Source: Tubiluchus corallicola (taxonomy: Eukaryota > Priapulida > Priapulimorpha > Priapulimorphida > Tubiluchidae). Taken from it: DNA of 37,079 nucleotides. Within the stretch, counting starts at the first letter, position 1; every line of letters starts with the position of its first letter. This document shows, one piece after another, positions 21,663 to 32,307 of this stretch. Where the stretch lies: positions 1-37,079 of the forward strand of contig JAQGDQ010000842.1 of assembly GCA_030141605.1 (NCBI GenBank). The letters run 5' to 3'. The position numbers were made by a program, and so were the translations under genes. Below the pieces are notes generated by a model. It did no database searches. It was not told the origin of the DNA and saw nothing but the letters and a program-made list of their open reading frames with translations.

Positions 21663-22906
21663 CATGCACCCAACACGCTAAAGATACGACAGCATCATAA
21701 TTATTATTTTTGTTAAGTTGCTGATTCTCTTAGTGTTACAACTACATGGTCAAGTATTCCAGAACTGATTAGCGCAGCATCTTTAATATAAGGTCTGTAG
21801 CTTTGCTCACGAAGTCGTCTTCGCTCGCGCACCTAGCGCAAACTTATTTCACGCAATCTCCACTCTTGACTACCCCAAATTACAAATTTACGCGTTTCTG
21901 TCGACACTTTGTATAGAAGCATAGTGTCATGTTTCGCCCTACATTTAATAGTCCTGTCATTATGCTTATGCAACATTAAGCCCTATTCACACTGCATGTT
22001 TAATTAATTGATATGTATGATATTTAGTTACTGGCAGTGATAGTTAATTGTATTATTAATTATTGATATTTTGTTAGGATGTAGGCACCTACTAACAAAC
22101 CCCCTTTTGAGTTCCGTCTGACCCACTCTTGTCTGCCCTATCGCGGCTATAATGCAGTGGCTAAGTCAAGGTTAACGATAGTGCACAGGTGAATAATATT
22201 ATAGCTGTTTAAACGAGTGGCTTCTCGATGAACTTCGTTCAACACTGTTTAGATATAGACGGCAACTTGACACAGAACGAGACAGGTCTCGTCTCTGTGA
22301 AGTTATATTTTTTTTTGAAGAGAAATGCCGTACTAGAAAGTTTCACACAAGATATGGTGTGTAATGTACATGATGATACTGTGAGAGCCTAGTTGTTGTA
22401 AGCTATGGTCGTCAACCAGAGTTGTCCCAGACATGCTGGCTTGCAGTTTCCAGTAGTGCAGTTACCCACTGACTGACAGATGGATCGACCGACTACAGAA
22501 CCACATCCAGGGTGGTAACAGGTACTTTTCGCTTTTGTTACGACCGTAACTAACGTCGCACTGCTAACGTAAACATCACGTATACTAGCCTAATGTTCTT
22601 CGATGCTACTTGCTTGGTAAAGGCTAATTGGTAGTTTCTCTGACGAAGTTTGGAATCACAACTGTATTCAGACGCAGAGGTTATATTACGACGTATTGCT
22701 ACCGTTCTACAAACTGTTCACTTTAAAGGAAAAGTGTTCCAAAAAATCCTAGGTACCTAGTGGGCAGACACGAAGTTTATGCAAACGTATATACCCTACT
22801 AACCCCTAGCTTTGTCAATCTTGCTATATCTTTGTTATTACTGAACTTTTGCTTAAATCGAATCACTTTGGAATTTGTTGATGATTAAATTGTTTGATTA
22901 ATTATT
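21663..22906. other. Gene-free stretch upstream of the GPCR array
   Basis: About 1.2 kb of mixed composition with no coding frame above 60 codons and no repeat unit recognised. It may hold the GPCR promoter; no clear TATA was identified. Confidence 0.4.
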
Positions 22907-23079
22907 TTAATGTCTGCCATTTAAATGCATTTTAATGCAGCTTTCGCCATCGCCGTGATTATCCAGTTGGCCATCTGCTACGTCCCAAGAAGTAAAAAGA
23001 GCAGGTCCACCTGTTGCAAACCACCTCCAGTCACCCTCCTCGTGTATGTCGGTTAAACCAATCCAAAAATGCTCACCAG
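22907..23079 (-). pseudogene. Orphan C-type lectin domain exon, truncated
   Basis: On the minus strand, acceptor AATAAAG|CT leads in phase 1 into GEHFWIGLTDIHEEGDWRWF, then a TSW, GQLDNHGDGESC and IKMHLNGRH before TAA at 22907-22909. WIGLTD and GDWRW are CTLD core motifs, and the phase equals that of exon 3 in lectins A and B. QPD has become QLD, and the reading stops before the WND and the last two cysteines, so the fold cannot be complete. No partner exon is adjacent. The nearest same-strand signal exon is 30587-30691, with a retroelement between. Confidence 0.75.
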
Positions 23080-23522
23080 CTTTATTAAAAACAAAATATA
23101 ATTAATATTAAATTTGATTATTTACCAATATATTTTCATATAATATAACAGTTATTTAACTTTTATACATTCCACAGCAATTATAACGTACTTTACCACT
23201 CCCATGAAACACTAAAATAACCAATATTATCAGTGATTTTTTTTTCGAAATTTTGACCAAACAACCTGCGGAAAAAAAACGTTCTACCCGCTCCTGGTGG
23301 GACTCTCGAAAGAAGATATATAGCTCTTTAGAAAGAGAAAGAACAGGGCTACACGATGATGTAGGCTACATTTGAGCACACATCCACAAGGAGAAGTAGC
23401 GAAGAGTTAATTAGATGTTCTATTTTTGGCAATTTTCGCTTGGAAAACTGCAGACGCAAAGCATTGTTCTGACGTCATGCATTATACTCTGCCTATGCCT
23501 ATATACATATAAAGAACAGTCT
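23080..23522. other. Spacer without a recognised gene
   Basis: AT-rich sequence between the orphan lectin exon and the pentanucleotide array; no frame or motif supported. Confidence 0.4.
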
Positions 23523-23775
23523 TATATATAATATAATATAATATAATATAATATAATATAATATAATATAATATAATATAATATAATATAATATAATATA
23601 ATATAATATAATATAATATAATATAATATAATATAATATAATATAATATAATATAATATATAATATAATATAATATAATATAATATAATATAATATAATA
23701 TAATATAATATAATATAATATAATATAATATAATATAATATAATATAATATAATATAATATAATATAATATAATA
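23523..23775. repeat. (ATATA)n pentanucleotide array
   Basis: About 50 units of ATATA/TATAA with one phase slip at about 23659. Long minus frames of repeated IILYY are by-products. The array begins exactly where the copied gag start of the retroelement breaks off. Confidence 0.97.
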
Positions 23776-23852
23776 TTGGACTGAATTCGACCCAGGGGGT
23801 CGAACTCCAAGATGGCATGGCGGTCTTGATATTTCGCATCATGAAGTGCCAT
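23776..23852 (-). pseudogene. Broken gag start next to the left LTR
   Basis: ATG at 23852 opens MALHDAKYQDRHAILEFDPL and stops matching at 23776; the same start occurs at 29972 (MELHDAQYQNRHAILEFDPL). The rest of gag is replaced by the pentanucleotide array. Confidence 0.8.
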
Positions 23853-23865
23853 TTTATAATCGTTG

Positions 23866-24284
23866 TATAACCGATACTTAATTACAAATGTTATGTTAAA
23901 TAACTAAATTAATGTCTGTAAACAAGTACCTTATACCTGTTATAGCATGTCATCTAACTCTCATAAAACAAAATACACAAAACAACACTGTACGGAGTTT
24001 ATTATCAGCACTAATAAAAATAAGTAACAAAAATACACGTGCACAAAAAAAACTAACTAACGCAGTAACAGCACTACACCCGAGGAGCACCTGTGTCAGA
24101 AATCCAGGCTGTAGTGACCTCTACACGCTTTTATACTGGCATTCCAGGTCAGCTGGCTTCTCACACCATGTGTAGGCCCAAACAAGACGTCTGGACCTAC
24201 AAGAAAGGGGTGAGTCGCTGCAGACTTGGAAGCAGGGCGTGTAGAGGGCCCTACACCTGACCCGACACAGGTGCATCCGTAACA
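23866..24284 (-). mobile_element. Retroelement LTR (left copy)
   Basis: About 419 bp, matching 29986-30420. On the minus strand it starts TGTTACGGATGCACC and contains a TATAAAAGCG box at about 24127-24136. Its inner end is ATCGGTTATA, where the other copy has ATCGGTTACA. A purine-rich tract (CTGGGGAGGCGGCAA) abuts its outer end, as expected in front of a 3' LTR, yet gag start sequence follows on its other side. Confidence 0.75.
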
Positions 24285-24302
24285 TTGCCGCCTCCCCAGA
24301 TG
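24285..24302 (-). other. Candidate polypurine tract
   Basis: Minus strand CATCTGGGGAGGCGGCAA directly before TGTTACGG of the LTR. The position is that of the plus-strand primer of LTR elements. The right LTR has an AT microsatellite there instead. Confidence 0.5.
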
Positions 24303-25100
24303 CGTTTGTCCTCAAACGGTTCCAGAACTAGGAGTTAGAATTTGACCAGGCACGTGCTGCCACCTAGCACAAGGCAACAAAAATTCCTTAAGCAAAGGTT
24401 TCTTTAAGTTACAATAATGAAAGATGAGCACGACATATTTCTATTCTTGTTGACATTATTTTAAGGCAATACGCAATTACTACACAAGTGATAACCTATT
24501 TGGTACAGAGATTAGATAATTTTCGATATAACAAACAAAAGGATAAACTGTTTTACGCTGTCTGTTTGAGAATTAATCTAAATTTTCATTAAGAATCAGT
24601 TAAACGATACAAATTGAACAAAGTAACCGTCGTCTAACATTTACTTAATACGAGGCGCTGAGCAGACTCCTGGCATAATTATCACCATCATCATCATCAT
24701 CATTCAGACTACTTTAATCTCTCTTTTGAGGAGATTACAGGAGCCTGCCGAGTGCTTTGGGATCTCTGACGTCTCCTCGGCTATAAAGAAAAAGGTTTAC
24801 CACGGGGATTGTGCTGTTACAAATCTCTCAACGGCTTTTGTAATCACAAGAGAATGCAAAAAAACTTAACAATCCAAGGGTTGGCTATAACTACTAATTA
24901 ATGCAAAAAAATTATCTTGACTACTTAACAAAATCAACTGGAACATCGGATCAGCTGGTATTCTCGTGGTGTTCCTTTTCGTACTGGGCTTCATTTTGGT
25001 CTTACAGACTGCAACGTTGTTGCTGTTGAGAAAGACAACTACTTGATAACTACGCAAAAGTGGCTTGTCAGTCTAACGCTTTTGCTCCTCGTGCTCCTAC
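24303..25100. other. Spacer between LTR and the Ser/Pro-rich frame
   Basis: Contains a short (ATC)n run at about 24681-24703 and no recognised gene. Probably 3' internal sequence of the retroelement. Confidence 0.35.
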
Positions 25101-25952
25101 TTAGTAAGCTGGCTTCCGGGTTCGCACACTGCAAAGAACGTTATTGGCATCTACATCCCAGTGTACGCTGGCAGGTAGTAGGCCTCGTAAAGAGCGTATG
25201 GTTGAGTCCTGTGCTCGAGTTCGAGTTGCAGTTGGGTCGGTAAAAATGAAATCTCCATAAAACGTGGTAGGGAGGCGATTACGATGCGGATAGGTGTGGA
25301 GAGGAGGTGAGGTAGGCTGGCGATCTTCCAAGGATATACCATAGAATGTCGTAGGGGTGATACAAAGTGGTGTTAGAATTAGGTCATCTTGATCAGGAAT
25401 AATAAGTGAGGAAGGTGAAATGTCACGCTCAGGGTTAGGAGAGGGAGAGGCAGTGATCTGGGTTAATGACTGATTTTCTTCATTTTCTATCCCAGAATCC
25501 AACTGGTCGTAAATTATTGTCTCACTACTTTCATCGTTGCTCAAAGTCGATTTCAACTTTTGTGGACTCACGTCCATCTCTTCTGGCAATGAGTTTACTT
25601 CTTCTCTGGAATCATCAGTTCCATTTTCATCTACAGTAACTGGGATAGAGCTAAGTTGTTTATTCGGAGTGGAAGTACGTGGGCGGACTGGAGAGAGGTT
25701 GGACAGTGAAAGATCGCTAGGGTTGAATAGACTGGGAGAGTCAAGCTGTGGCGAGAGGGCTGGAAAAGAGGGGCTGGAAGTACTGGGCATCAAGGCAGGA
25801 AAACTCGAAGCAGTATCAACTTCTTTATTACCGACCAAAGCTTGTTCTGGTAAGTAGGGTGGTGGTGGAGGTAACCCAAAAGACAGAGACTCATTAGCCT
25901 GACTAGACACGGTTCTGATTTCCGAAGCATCGTAGAGTTTTTCTCCCACCAA
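25101..25952 (-). CDS. Ser/Pro-rich frame, possibly the 3' ORF of the retroelement
   Basis: A 283-codon frame rich in Ser, Pro and acidic residues (PPPPPYLP, SSFPALMPSTSSPSFPALSP, NEENQSL) ending SVRTRKPAY. No domain is recognised and it looks disordered. It lies on the same strand as the LTRs and gag, upstream of the polypurine tract, where the end of pol or an extra ORF of an LTR element would be; that role is an inference. Its first codons overlap the RNase H scrap on the other strand, so the true start is later or the frame is a chimera. Confidence 0.35.
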   Translation of the reverse strand: MVGEKLYDASEIRTVSSQANESLSFGLPPPPPYLPEQALVGNKEVDTASSFPALMPSTSSPSFPALSPQLDSPSLFNPSDLSLSNLSPVRPRTSTPNKQLSSIPVTVDENGTDDSREEVNSLPEEMDVSPQKLKSTLSNDESSETIIYDQLDSGIENEENQSLTQITASPSPNPERDISPSSLIIPDQDDLILTPLCITPTTFYGISLEDRQPTSPPLHTYPHRNRLPTTFYGDFIFTDPTATRTRAQDSTIRSLRGLLPASVHWDVDANNVLCSVRTRKPAY

Positions 25953-26159
25953 TTAACGCCCACGCAGCGATGTTGGACTGCCTCGGAGCGCGAATTATAC
26001 GCGATAGTTTACGGTATTCGGAAATTACACCTTTGTCTTTATGGCAGCCGGTATGTTATACGTACGGACCATAAAAGTCTGCAATACCTGATTGAGAGCA
26101 AGCAGTTAAAGAAAGGAAATAGCAGCCAGCTTCAATTGCATGAGAAAAGAGCAACATGA
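25929..26159 (+). pseudogene. RNase H fragment of a Ty3/gypsy-like element
   Basis: A 76-codon plus-strand frame reads FFSHQLTPTQRCWTASEREL, YAIVYGIRKLHLCLYGSRYV and IRTDHKSLQYLI, the classic (F)FSR.L...E..Y...E.E..A.V.....R.YL.G..F...TDHK.L pattern of retroelement RNase H. The signature fades after about 26108. Orientation is opposite to the gag/RT relic at 28318-29972, so it comes from another insertion or an inversion. Confidence 0.75.
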
Positions 26160-26612
26160 TCAGCTTCAAAGCGGTGATATAGTGGATATGAGTAATGAAG
26201 CTAGTAGCTGAATGAATGACAGAGAGCCGAAATAATAGTAGTGAACAACAACCAGGATTACATCCTGTTTCTCAGGCTTCTTCATTATTTTTCTTGTTGC
26301 CCGATTCTTCACAATAGCTACCTGTCTATTGGCCAAATCAAAAATCTACAATTTCATTGTGCTAAGATTGATGAGACGACCTTTTGTTCCAAAGAAGTCG
26401 CCAATCCATAGAAAGAGCTGAATGGCAGATCATTAACAGTTAATTCCAACATAACTTCACCAGAAAAGGAAAACAGATTAAAACCAGCATTTTAAATGGC
26501 GAAAAAGATGAGATAAGCGTAGTTAACACTACATTTCAATAATGACAGTCCATAAATCTTTTTTGTATGCCATATCATACGGTTCTAAGCTGCATGCGCA
26601 AGTGTGTAGAAG
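26160..26612. other. Spacer without a recognised gene
   Basis: No coding frame or repeat supported. Confidence 0.4.
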
Positions 26613-27715
26613 GTGTTATATCACATAAGAGTTGATGCAGAACCCATTAACATAAAACTTGAATTGTCTGCTGGAAACGATACAGTTAGTAGCCTTAGCA
26701 GGAGTGATATCCAGACATTAGTGGTTTTATATTTACAGATTAAGTGTGTAGTTCACATTGTATTAAGCACCTTAAGTGCAGCATACGGGTTAGTTGTTAA
26801 GTGTGTAGTTCACATTGTATTAAGCACCTTAAGTGCAGCATACGGATTAGCTGTTAAGTGTGTAGTTCACATTGTATTAAGCACCTTAAGTGCAGCATAC
26901 GGATTAGCTGTTAAGTGTGTAGTTCACATTGTAATAAGCACCTTAAGTGCAGCATACGGATTAGTTGTTAAGTGTGTAGTTCACATTGTATTAAGCACCT
27001 TAAGTGCAGCATACGGATTAGCTGTTAAGTGTGTAGTTCACATTGTAATAAGCACCTTAAGTGCAGCATACGGATTAGCTGTTAAGTGTGTAGTTCACAT
27101 TGTATTAAGCACCTTAAGTGCAGCATGCGGATTAGTTGTTAAGTGTGTAGCTCACATTATATTAAGCACCTTAAGTGCAGCATACGGATAGTTGTAGAGT
27201 GTGTAGTTCACATTGTATTAAGCACCTTAAGTGCAGCGTACGGATTAGTTGTAGAGTGTGTATTTCACATTGTATTAAGCACCTTAAGTGCAGCATACGG
27301 ATTAGCTGTTAAGTGTGTATTTCACATTGTATTAAGCACCTTAAGTGCAGCATACGGATTAGCTGTTAAGTGTGTAGTTCACATTGTATTAAGCACCTTA
27401 AGTGCAGCATACGGATTAGCTGTTAAGTGTGTATTTCACATTGTATTAAGCACCTTAAGTGCAGCATACGGATTAGCTGTTAAGTGTGTAGTTCACATTG
27501 TATTAAGCACCTTAAGTGCAGCATACGGATTAGCTGTTAAGTGTGTAGTTCACATTGTAATAAGCACCTTAAGTGCAGCATACGGATTAGTTGTTAAGTG
27601 TGTAGTTCACATTGTATTAAGCACCTTAAGTGCAGCATACGGATTAGTTGTTAAGTGTGTAGTTCACATTGTATTAAGCACCTTAAGTGCAGCATACGGA
27701 ATAATTGCTAAGTGA
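26613..27715 (+). other. Open frame over a 57-bp tandem array
   Basis: ATG at 26613 opens 43 non-repeat codons (MLYHIRVDAEPINIKLELSA onward) and runs into a 19-residue repeat, KCVVHIVLSTLSAAYGLVV. One missing T at about 27189 moves the frame; the same peptide then continues in the next frame to a stop at 27715. An AATAAA follows at 27819. A 57-bp period keeps a frame either open or closed in every unit, so openness is weak evidence of coding. If made, the product would be a chain of hydrophobic segments. No family is recognised; most likely a minisatellite. Confidence 0.3.
26740..27708. repeat. 57-bp tandem array, seventeen units
   Basis: TTAAGTGTGTAGTTCACATT, then GTATTAAGCACCTTAAGTGC, then AGCATACGGATTAGTTG, repeated 17 times with single-base variants. 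Each unit contains the hairpin-prone GCACCTTAAGTGC. Confidence 0.97.
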
Positions 27716-28317
27716 ATTGCTTGAGTATCTCTTGGAGTAATACATTAGTTGTGAACGCCTACAAGCGTGTAAGGATAAATCTTGTACAGCTACCTAGATA
27801 AAAGTAAATTTGTAAACCAATAAAGCTGATTCACTTTAACGTAACTTATGAGTTCATGTATGCTTTAAAATGTATAAAGTTAAGCAACACTAAATCCGAC
27901 TTACGATCCCGTAGATTCGCATTGCATTAATTATTAATTAATCATATGAAGTTCAATTGCTTAAATAGAAGGTGAATCGATTAAATTATTATACAATCTA
28001 TATAGATAACAAATCACTTGAATACTATATGATCACAAGATACAAAATAAGGAAGTGATACTGGTTTGAAGAAACCAAAAAACTTGAAATTTAGTTTCAA
28101 AATTTTATTCTGAAATGCCTACATAAGCAGTGAAGTAGTGTCATGTTGAAAATCAGAAAGCCAAGTAAAGAACTGCAAGTGAAATAATTTAGGTGTGAAA
28201 ACAGGTTTAGAGATTATGCATTCATAAAGACTGTAGAAGCCAATGAAAATTTAAACAGTAAAGAGAAAGTTCAACAATTTTAACAAGAGCACCTGAAGGT
28301 GGCAGCACTATCCAAAA
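27716..28317. other. AT-rich spacer
   Basis: Holds AATAAA at 27819-27824; otherwise no gene or repeat is recognised. Confidence 0.4.
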
Positions 28318-29972
28318 CTAAAAAAGTATGATGACATTAGGATAAATATACAACATAAATTTAGATTTAGAATAATTAAAAATGATTTTCTTTTGTCCAG
28401 ATACAGTGTCAAATTGTGGGTAGGCCAGAACTGGCGCATTTGTAAGCAAAGTTTTCAAACAATTAAAAGCGTTTTGTTGAATAGCCTGCCAAACGTAAGG
28501 TTGCTGCTTGCGAGTTAGTAAATGCAGAGGTGCCGCTACATCCTTGAAGTTTTTTATGAAATGCTGGTAGTACGTGCACAGGCCTAAAAAGCTTCTAAGA
28601 TCAGATACGTTATTAGGTTCAGGCCAGTTCACAACGGCTTCTATTTTTGCCGGATCGGTACGTACACCGGTATGGCTAACAACATGTCCTAGATACGTGA
28701 CTTCTCTTTGCGTTAGCAAACACTTTTTAGCATTGAGTTTTAGGCCTGCCAACGCATCAGCAAGGTTCGTGGGAAAGCTTTGCTGCACGTTTATAGCTAG
28801 TTCTACATCACACAAACCATCTATGAACTTCAACGCTAATTGATGTTCTGCAGAATTTAAGTCAACTGCTGGGTATGCACGGTGGTACAAAGTACGCAAA
28901 TGATCTGCATATTGCCGCAAGTCTTCGCCGGGTTGACGGTAACGGCTGTTGTATTGAGCGCGGTATACACTTTCGCGATTGTCACACCCGAATCGACGGC
29001 TTAAAGCAGAGCATAGCATTGCATAATCAGAGCGTTGGGCAGGCGACAAAGTTTCAAGAACCCCAACAGCTTTCCCTTTAAGTTTCAGTGCTAAACGTAA
29101 ACCAGCTTCATAATTATTCCAACTGTTAAGTTCAACTAACAAATGAAATTGCGCTTTATAACTTTCCCATGGGACCGTTTCCCCATCAAAAAATGGTAAG
29201 TTTTTCACTTCTTGCACGCTAACAGTATTTGTGGTGTGTAAGCTAGGTTGACAAACAGACGTGCTACTCTGAACCGGTACTTCTGACTGCGCATGCGTGG
29301 GAGTACAAAATTGAATTGGGGAATCTGAAAACTTCCCATTTCCATGATTTTCAGCGAAATGGACTAACGGTTTAGGAGATTCACTATTTAGTTTACAAAC
29401 AGCGGGTTCGACAGTTTGGCACAGCTCGCTAGCTGGAGTAGAATTCAAAACAGGTTTTCCACTCAAAGTAGGCCTATGTTCAGGCCGAGATACGTCACAG
29501 CGTTCAGAAAAATTCTCTGCTAAGCTAGTGACCGCTTGAGAAAGCGCAGCCACTGCACAACTCAAATCTTTAAACTGGGAATCACAACTCGATGACAAAT
29601 TTCGCAATTCTACAGCTAAATTTTGATTACTGGGACTGGCAGTATTAAAGCCTGAATTTTCGCGTTGACCAAGTACGCGATCAAGGTTAGCATTAGTAGA
29701 CAGAAATGAATTTGTCTGACCTAGTTTATTATCAGGATGAGAAATTACGCTTGGGGGACACAATTGACAATAGGGCCAGCAGAACAACGCTCTAAAGAGC
29801 TTACCCAGGAAGAAGCCTGAGAAGCCACATCATCATCAAAAAAACTTTGAGCAGGGTGTGGTTGAGAATGTTCTTTATCCACTTCTGCGACACCAGTGGA
29901 CTGAATTCCACCCAGGGGGTCGAACTCCAAGATGGCATGGCGGTTTTGATATTGCGCATCATGAAGTTCCAT
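28318..29972 (-). pseudogene. Ty3/gypsy-like gag joined by deletion to reverse transcriptase
   Basis: On the minus strand gag starts at ATG 29972 and shifts frame near a C-run at about 29757. It continues as a capsid-like region (FFDGETVPWESYKAQFHLLV, YRQPGEDLRQYADHLRTLYH) up to LADALAG at about 28745. It then passes without a stop into the end of RT: KKCLL, YLGHVVS, DPAKIEAVVNWPEP, LRSFLGLCTYYQHFIKNF, APVLAYPQFD. The zinc knuckle, protease and RT core with its YVDD site are absent, so a stretch of gag-pol has been deleted in frame. After about 28403 similarity ends. The relic cannot encode an active polymerase. Confidence 0.85.
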
Positions 29973-29985
29973 TTTCTAATCGTTG

Positions 29986-30420
29986 TGTAACCGATACTTA
30001 ATTACAAATGTTAATGTTAATTACAAATGTTATGTTAAATAACTAAATCAATGTCTAATACCTTATACCTGTTATAGCATGTCATCTAACTCTCATAAAA
30101 CAAAATACACAAAAACTACACTGTACGGAGCTTATTAACAGCACTAATAAAAATAAGTAACAAAAATACACGTGCACAAAAAATAACTAACTAACGCAGT
30201 AATAGCACTACACCCCCGATGAGCACCTGTGTCAGAAATCAAGGCTGTAGTGACCTCTACACGCTTTTATACTGGCATTCCAGGTCGGCTGGCTTCTCAC
30301 ACCACGTGTAGACCCAAACAAGACGTCTGGACCTACAAGAAAGGGGTGAGTCGCTGCTGTCGTGGAAGCAGGGCGTGTAGAGGGCCCTACACCTGACCCG
30401 ACACAGCTGCCTCCGTAACA
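29986..30420 (-). mobile_element. Retroelement LTR (right copy, 5' of gag)
   Basis: About 435 bp, TGTTACGGAGGCAGC to ATCGGTTACA on the minus strand, with a TATAAAAGCG box at about 30265-30274, and gag ATG 14 bp beyond. It abuts an (AT)n run at 30421. It differs from the left LTR by scattered substitutions and small indels. Confidence 0.78.
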
Positions 30421-30528
30421 ATATATATATTATATGTAGTATATATATATATATATATATATACATGTACATGTGTATTAGACATGTATTATATGTGTAA
30501 TATTATATATTATATTATATATAATATA
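30421..30528. repeat. AT-rich microsatellite at the LTR insertion point
   Basis: (AT)n with TATAC/TATGTG interruptions, similar to the runs at 1380-1460 and 1968-2060 that precede the same lectin-flank sequence. Confidence 0.9.
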
Positions 30529-30530
30529 TG

Positions 30531-31660
30531 TAGTTGTATCCAGAAACCACTGAAATTAAAACAAACTAGAGCATTAAAGTTATTACCTTTGCAGCCTTAC
30601 TGCTGATGTTTAAACCACTTTCAGCACCTGCAATCACCGCATGGAGAGAAACTAATACTGACAATAAGCTGATCACAGAGACCACAGTCATTGTGCAAGT
30701 AATAAGCAATAAAATACGAAAGCAAGTCTTGTAGGTTTGTGAATCTAACTAAGAAAAAATAAGTGATCCGAAACGAAGCAGAAAAGTAATCCAAATAAAA
30801 TGCTTCAGTACAAATGTTGGAAAAGAAATTTTAATAAACTACTGACACACGTTATTAATGTAAAATCAATCCCTATAAGATCAAGGGAAAGCCTTGTTCT
30901 AATACCTATTGACACGATTTAAACTGTTGGAATGCTAACTAGCATACAATTTATGCCACGCATTGTGACAACAATGAAAAATTTAACTATTGTTGTTTCA
31001 TTCTGCATTCTTTGGCGCATTGTTTTGTAATAAGCATTGTCTCGATTTAAAACCCATATTAATATTCCACTAGTAAAAGCTCCACAAAACATGCGTATAA
31101 AAACATTTTTATTCAAAAATATACAAACATCTTACATAGTTCTCGTTTATAACGCAAAGCCAGCAGCAGCAGTTTTTACTGAATTGAACTTATAAGATTA
31201 TAAGCAGAGTACAATAGATGATGACAGAGTAATGGCTTTGTGTCAACAGTTTTCCAAGCGAAAATCCCAAAAATGGAGCATTTAATTACAGTAATTTTGC
31301 ATCAGTAAAAGCTGCTGCTGGCTGTTATAATGTAAGCGTTATTATTATAGTAGTCTATTATGATCAAAAGGAGCAGTTTGCAAAAATTTTGTATAATGTA
31401 TGTGCATTACTGATCATTGGTGGATGGGTGTAATAGCATTTATCATAACATACAATTTCAACTTTTTGCAAAATATACTGCTTGGTTTCACTATGCTGCT
31501 GTGTTGTTGGTGTTGATGCTATAAGTGTTGTCATCCTCGTCGTCATCATCATTTTCATCATTATAATCGCGATGTGATCTGGCTGTTTTGGGGTGGAGGG
31601 TGAGGTGTGGTGTGGTGTGGTGCAATATGGGTTGTGTGGTTTATAAAGCTAAATAAGTTC
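30531..31660. repeat. Second copy of the lectin upstream block
   Basis: Same order and orientation as 2065-3177, including the signal exon and the GTGG-rich stretch before the hexanucleotide array. No other gene is seen. Confidence 0.8.
30587..30691 (-). pseudogene. Orphan C-type lectin signal-peptide exon
   Basis: ATG at 30691, 35 codons (MTVVSVISLLSVLVSLHAVI then AGAESGLNISSKAAK), donor AAAG|GTAATA. It is a near copy of exon 2121-2225, intact in frame. No CTLD exon 2 follows on this strand in the window; the LTR relic begins 167 bp downstream. It could still splice to the far exon at 22907-23079, or be a dead copy. Confidence 0.65.
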
Positions 31661-31715
31661 ACTATTACTATTACTAATACTATTATTTTTATTGTTACTG
31701 TTACTGTTACTGTTA

Positions 31716-31750
<35 letters not shown>

Positions 31751-32307
31751 ACTGTTACTGTTACTGTTACTGTTACTTTACTGTTACTGTTACTGTTACT
31801 GTTACTGTTACTGTTACTGTTACTGTTACTGTTACTGTTACTGTTACTGTTACTGTTACTGTTACTGTTACTGTTACTGTTACTGTTACTGTTACTGTTA
31901 CTGTTACTGTTACTGTTACTGTTACTGTTACTATACCCATCACTATCACTATCACTATCAGTATCACTATCACTGTCACTATCACTGTCACTGTCACTGT
32001 CACTGTCACTGTCACTGTCACTGTCACTGTCACTGTCACTGTCACTGTCACTGTCACTGTCACTGTCACTGTCACTGTCGCTGTCACGGTTACTGTTTAT
32101 ATTACTGATGCTGTTACTGTTACTGTTACTGTTACTGTTACTGTTACTGTTACTGTTACTGTTACTGTTACTATTACTATCACTATTACTATTACTATTA
32201 CTATTACCATTAGTATTACTATTACTATTACTACTATTATTACTATTGCTGTTGCCGTTGCCGTTACCGTTACCGTTACAATTACCATTACCATTACTAT
32301 TACTATT
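31661..32307. repeat. Second (TTACTG)n / (CACTGT)n hexanucleotide array
   Basis: TTACTG units with a GCTGTT patch, a phase slip at about 31777, then a homogeneous CACTGT block (about 31970-32080), then TTACTG again. Long frames here are by-products of the period. Confidence 0.95.

Noticed and set aside
23499-23852. 117- and 106-codon frames of repeated IILYY
   Set aside because: By-product of the (ATATA)n array read on from a short gag start.
26740-27708. 57-bp and 81-bp arrays as CRISPR
   Set aside because: Direct tandem units without unique spacers, in an animal genome.
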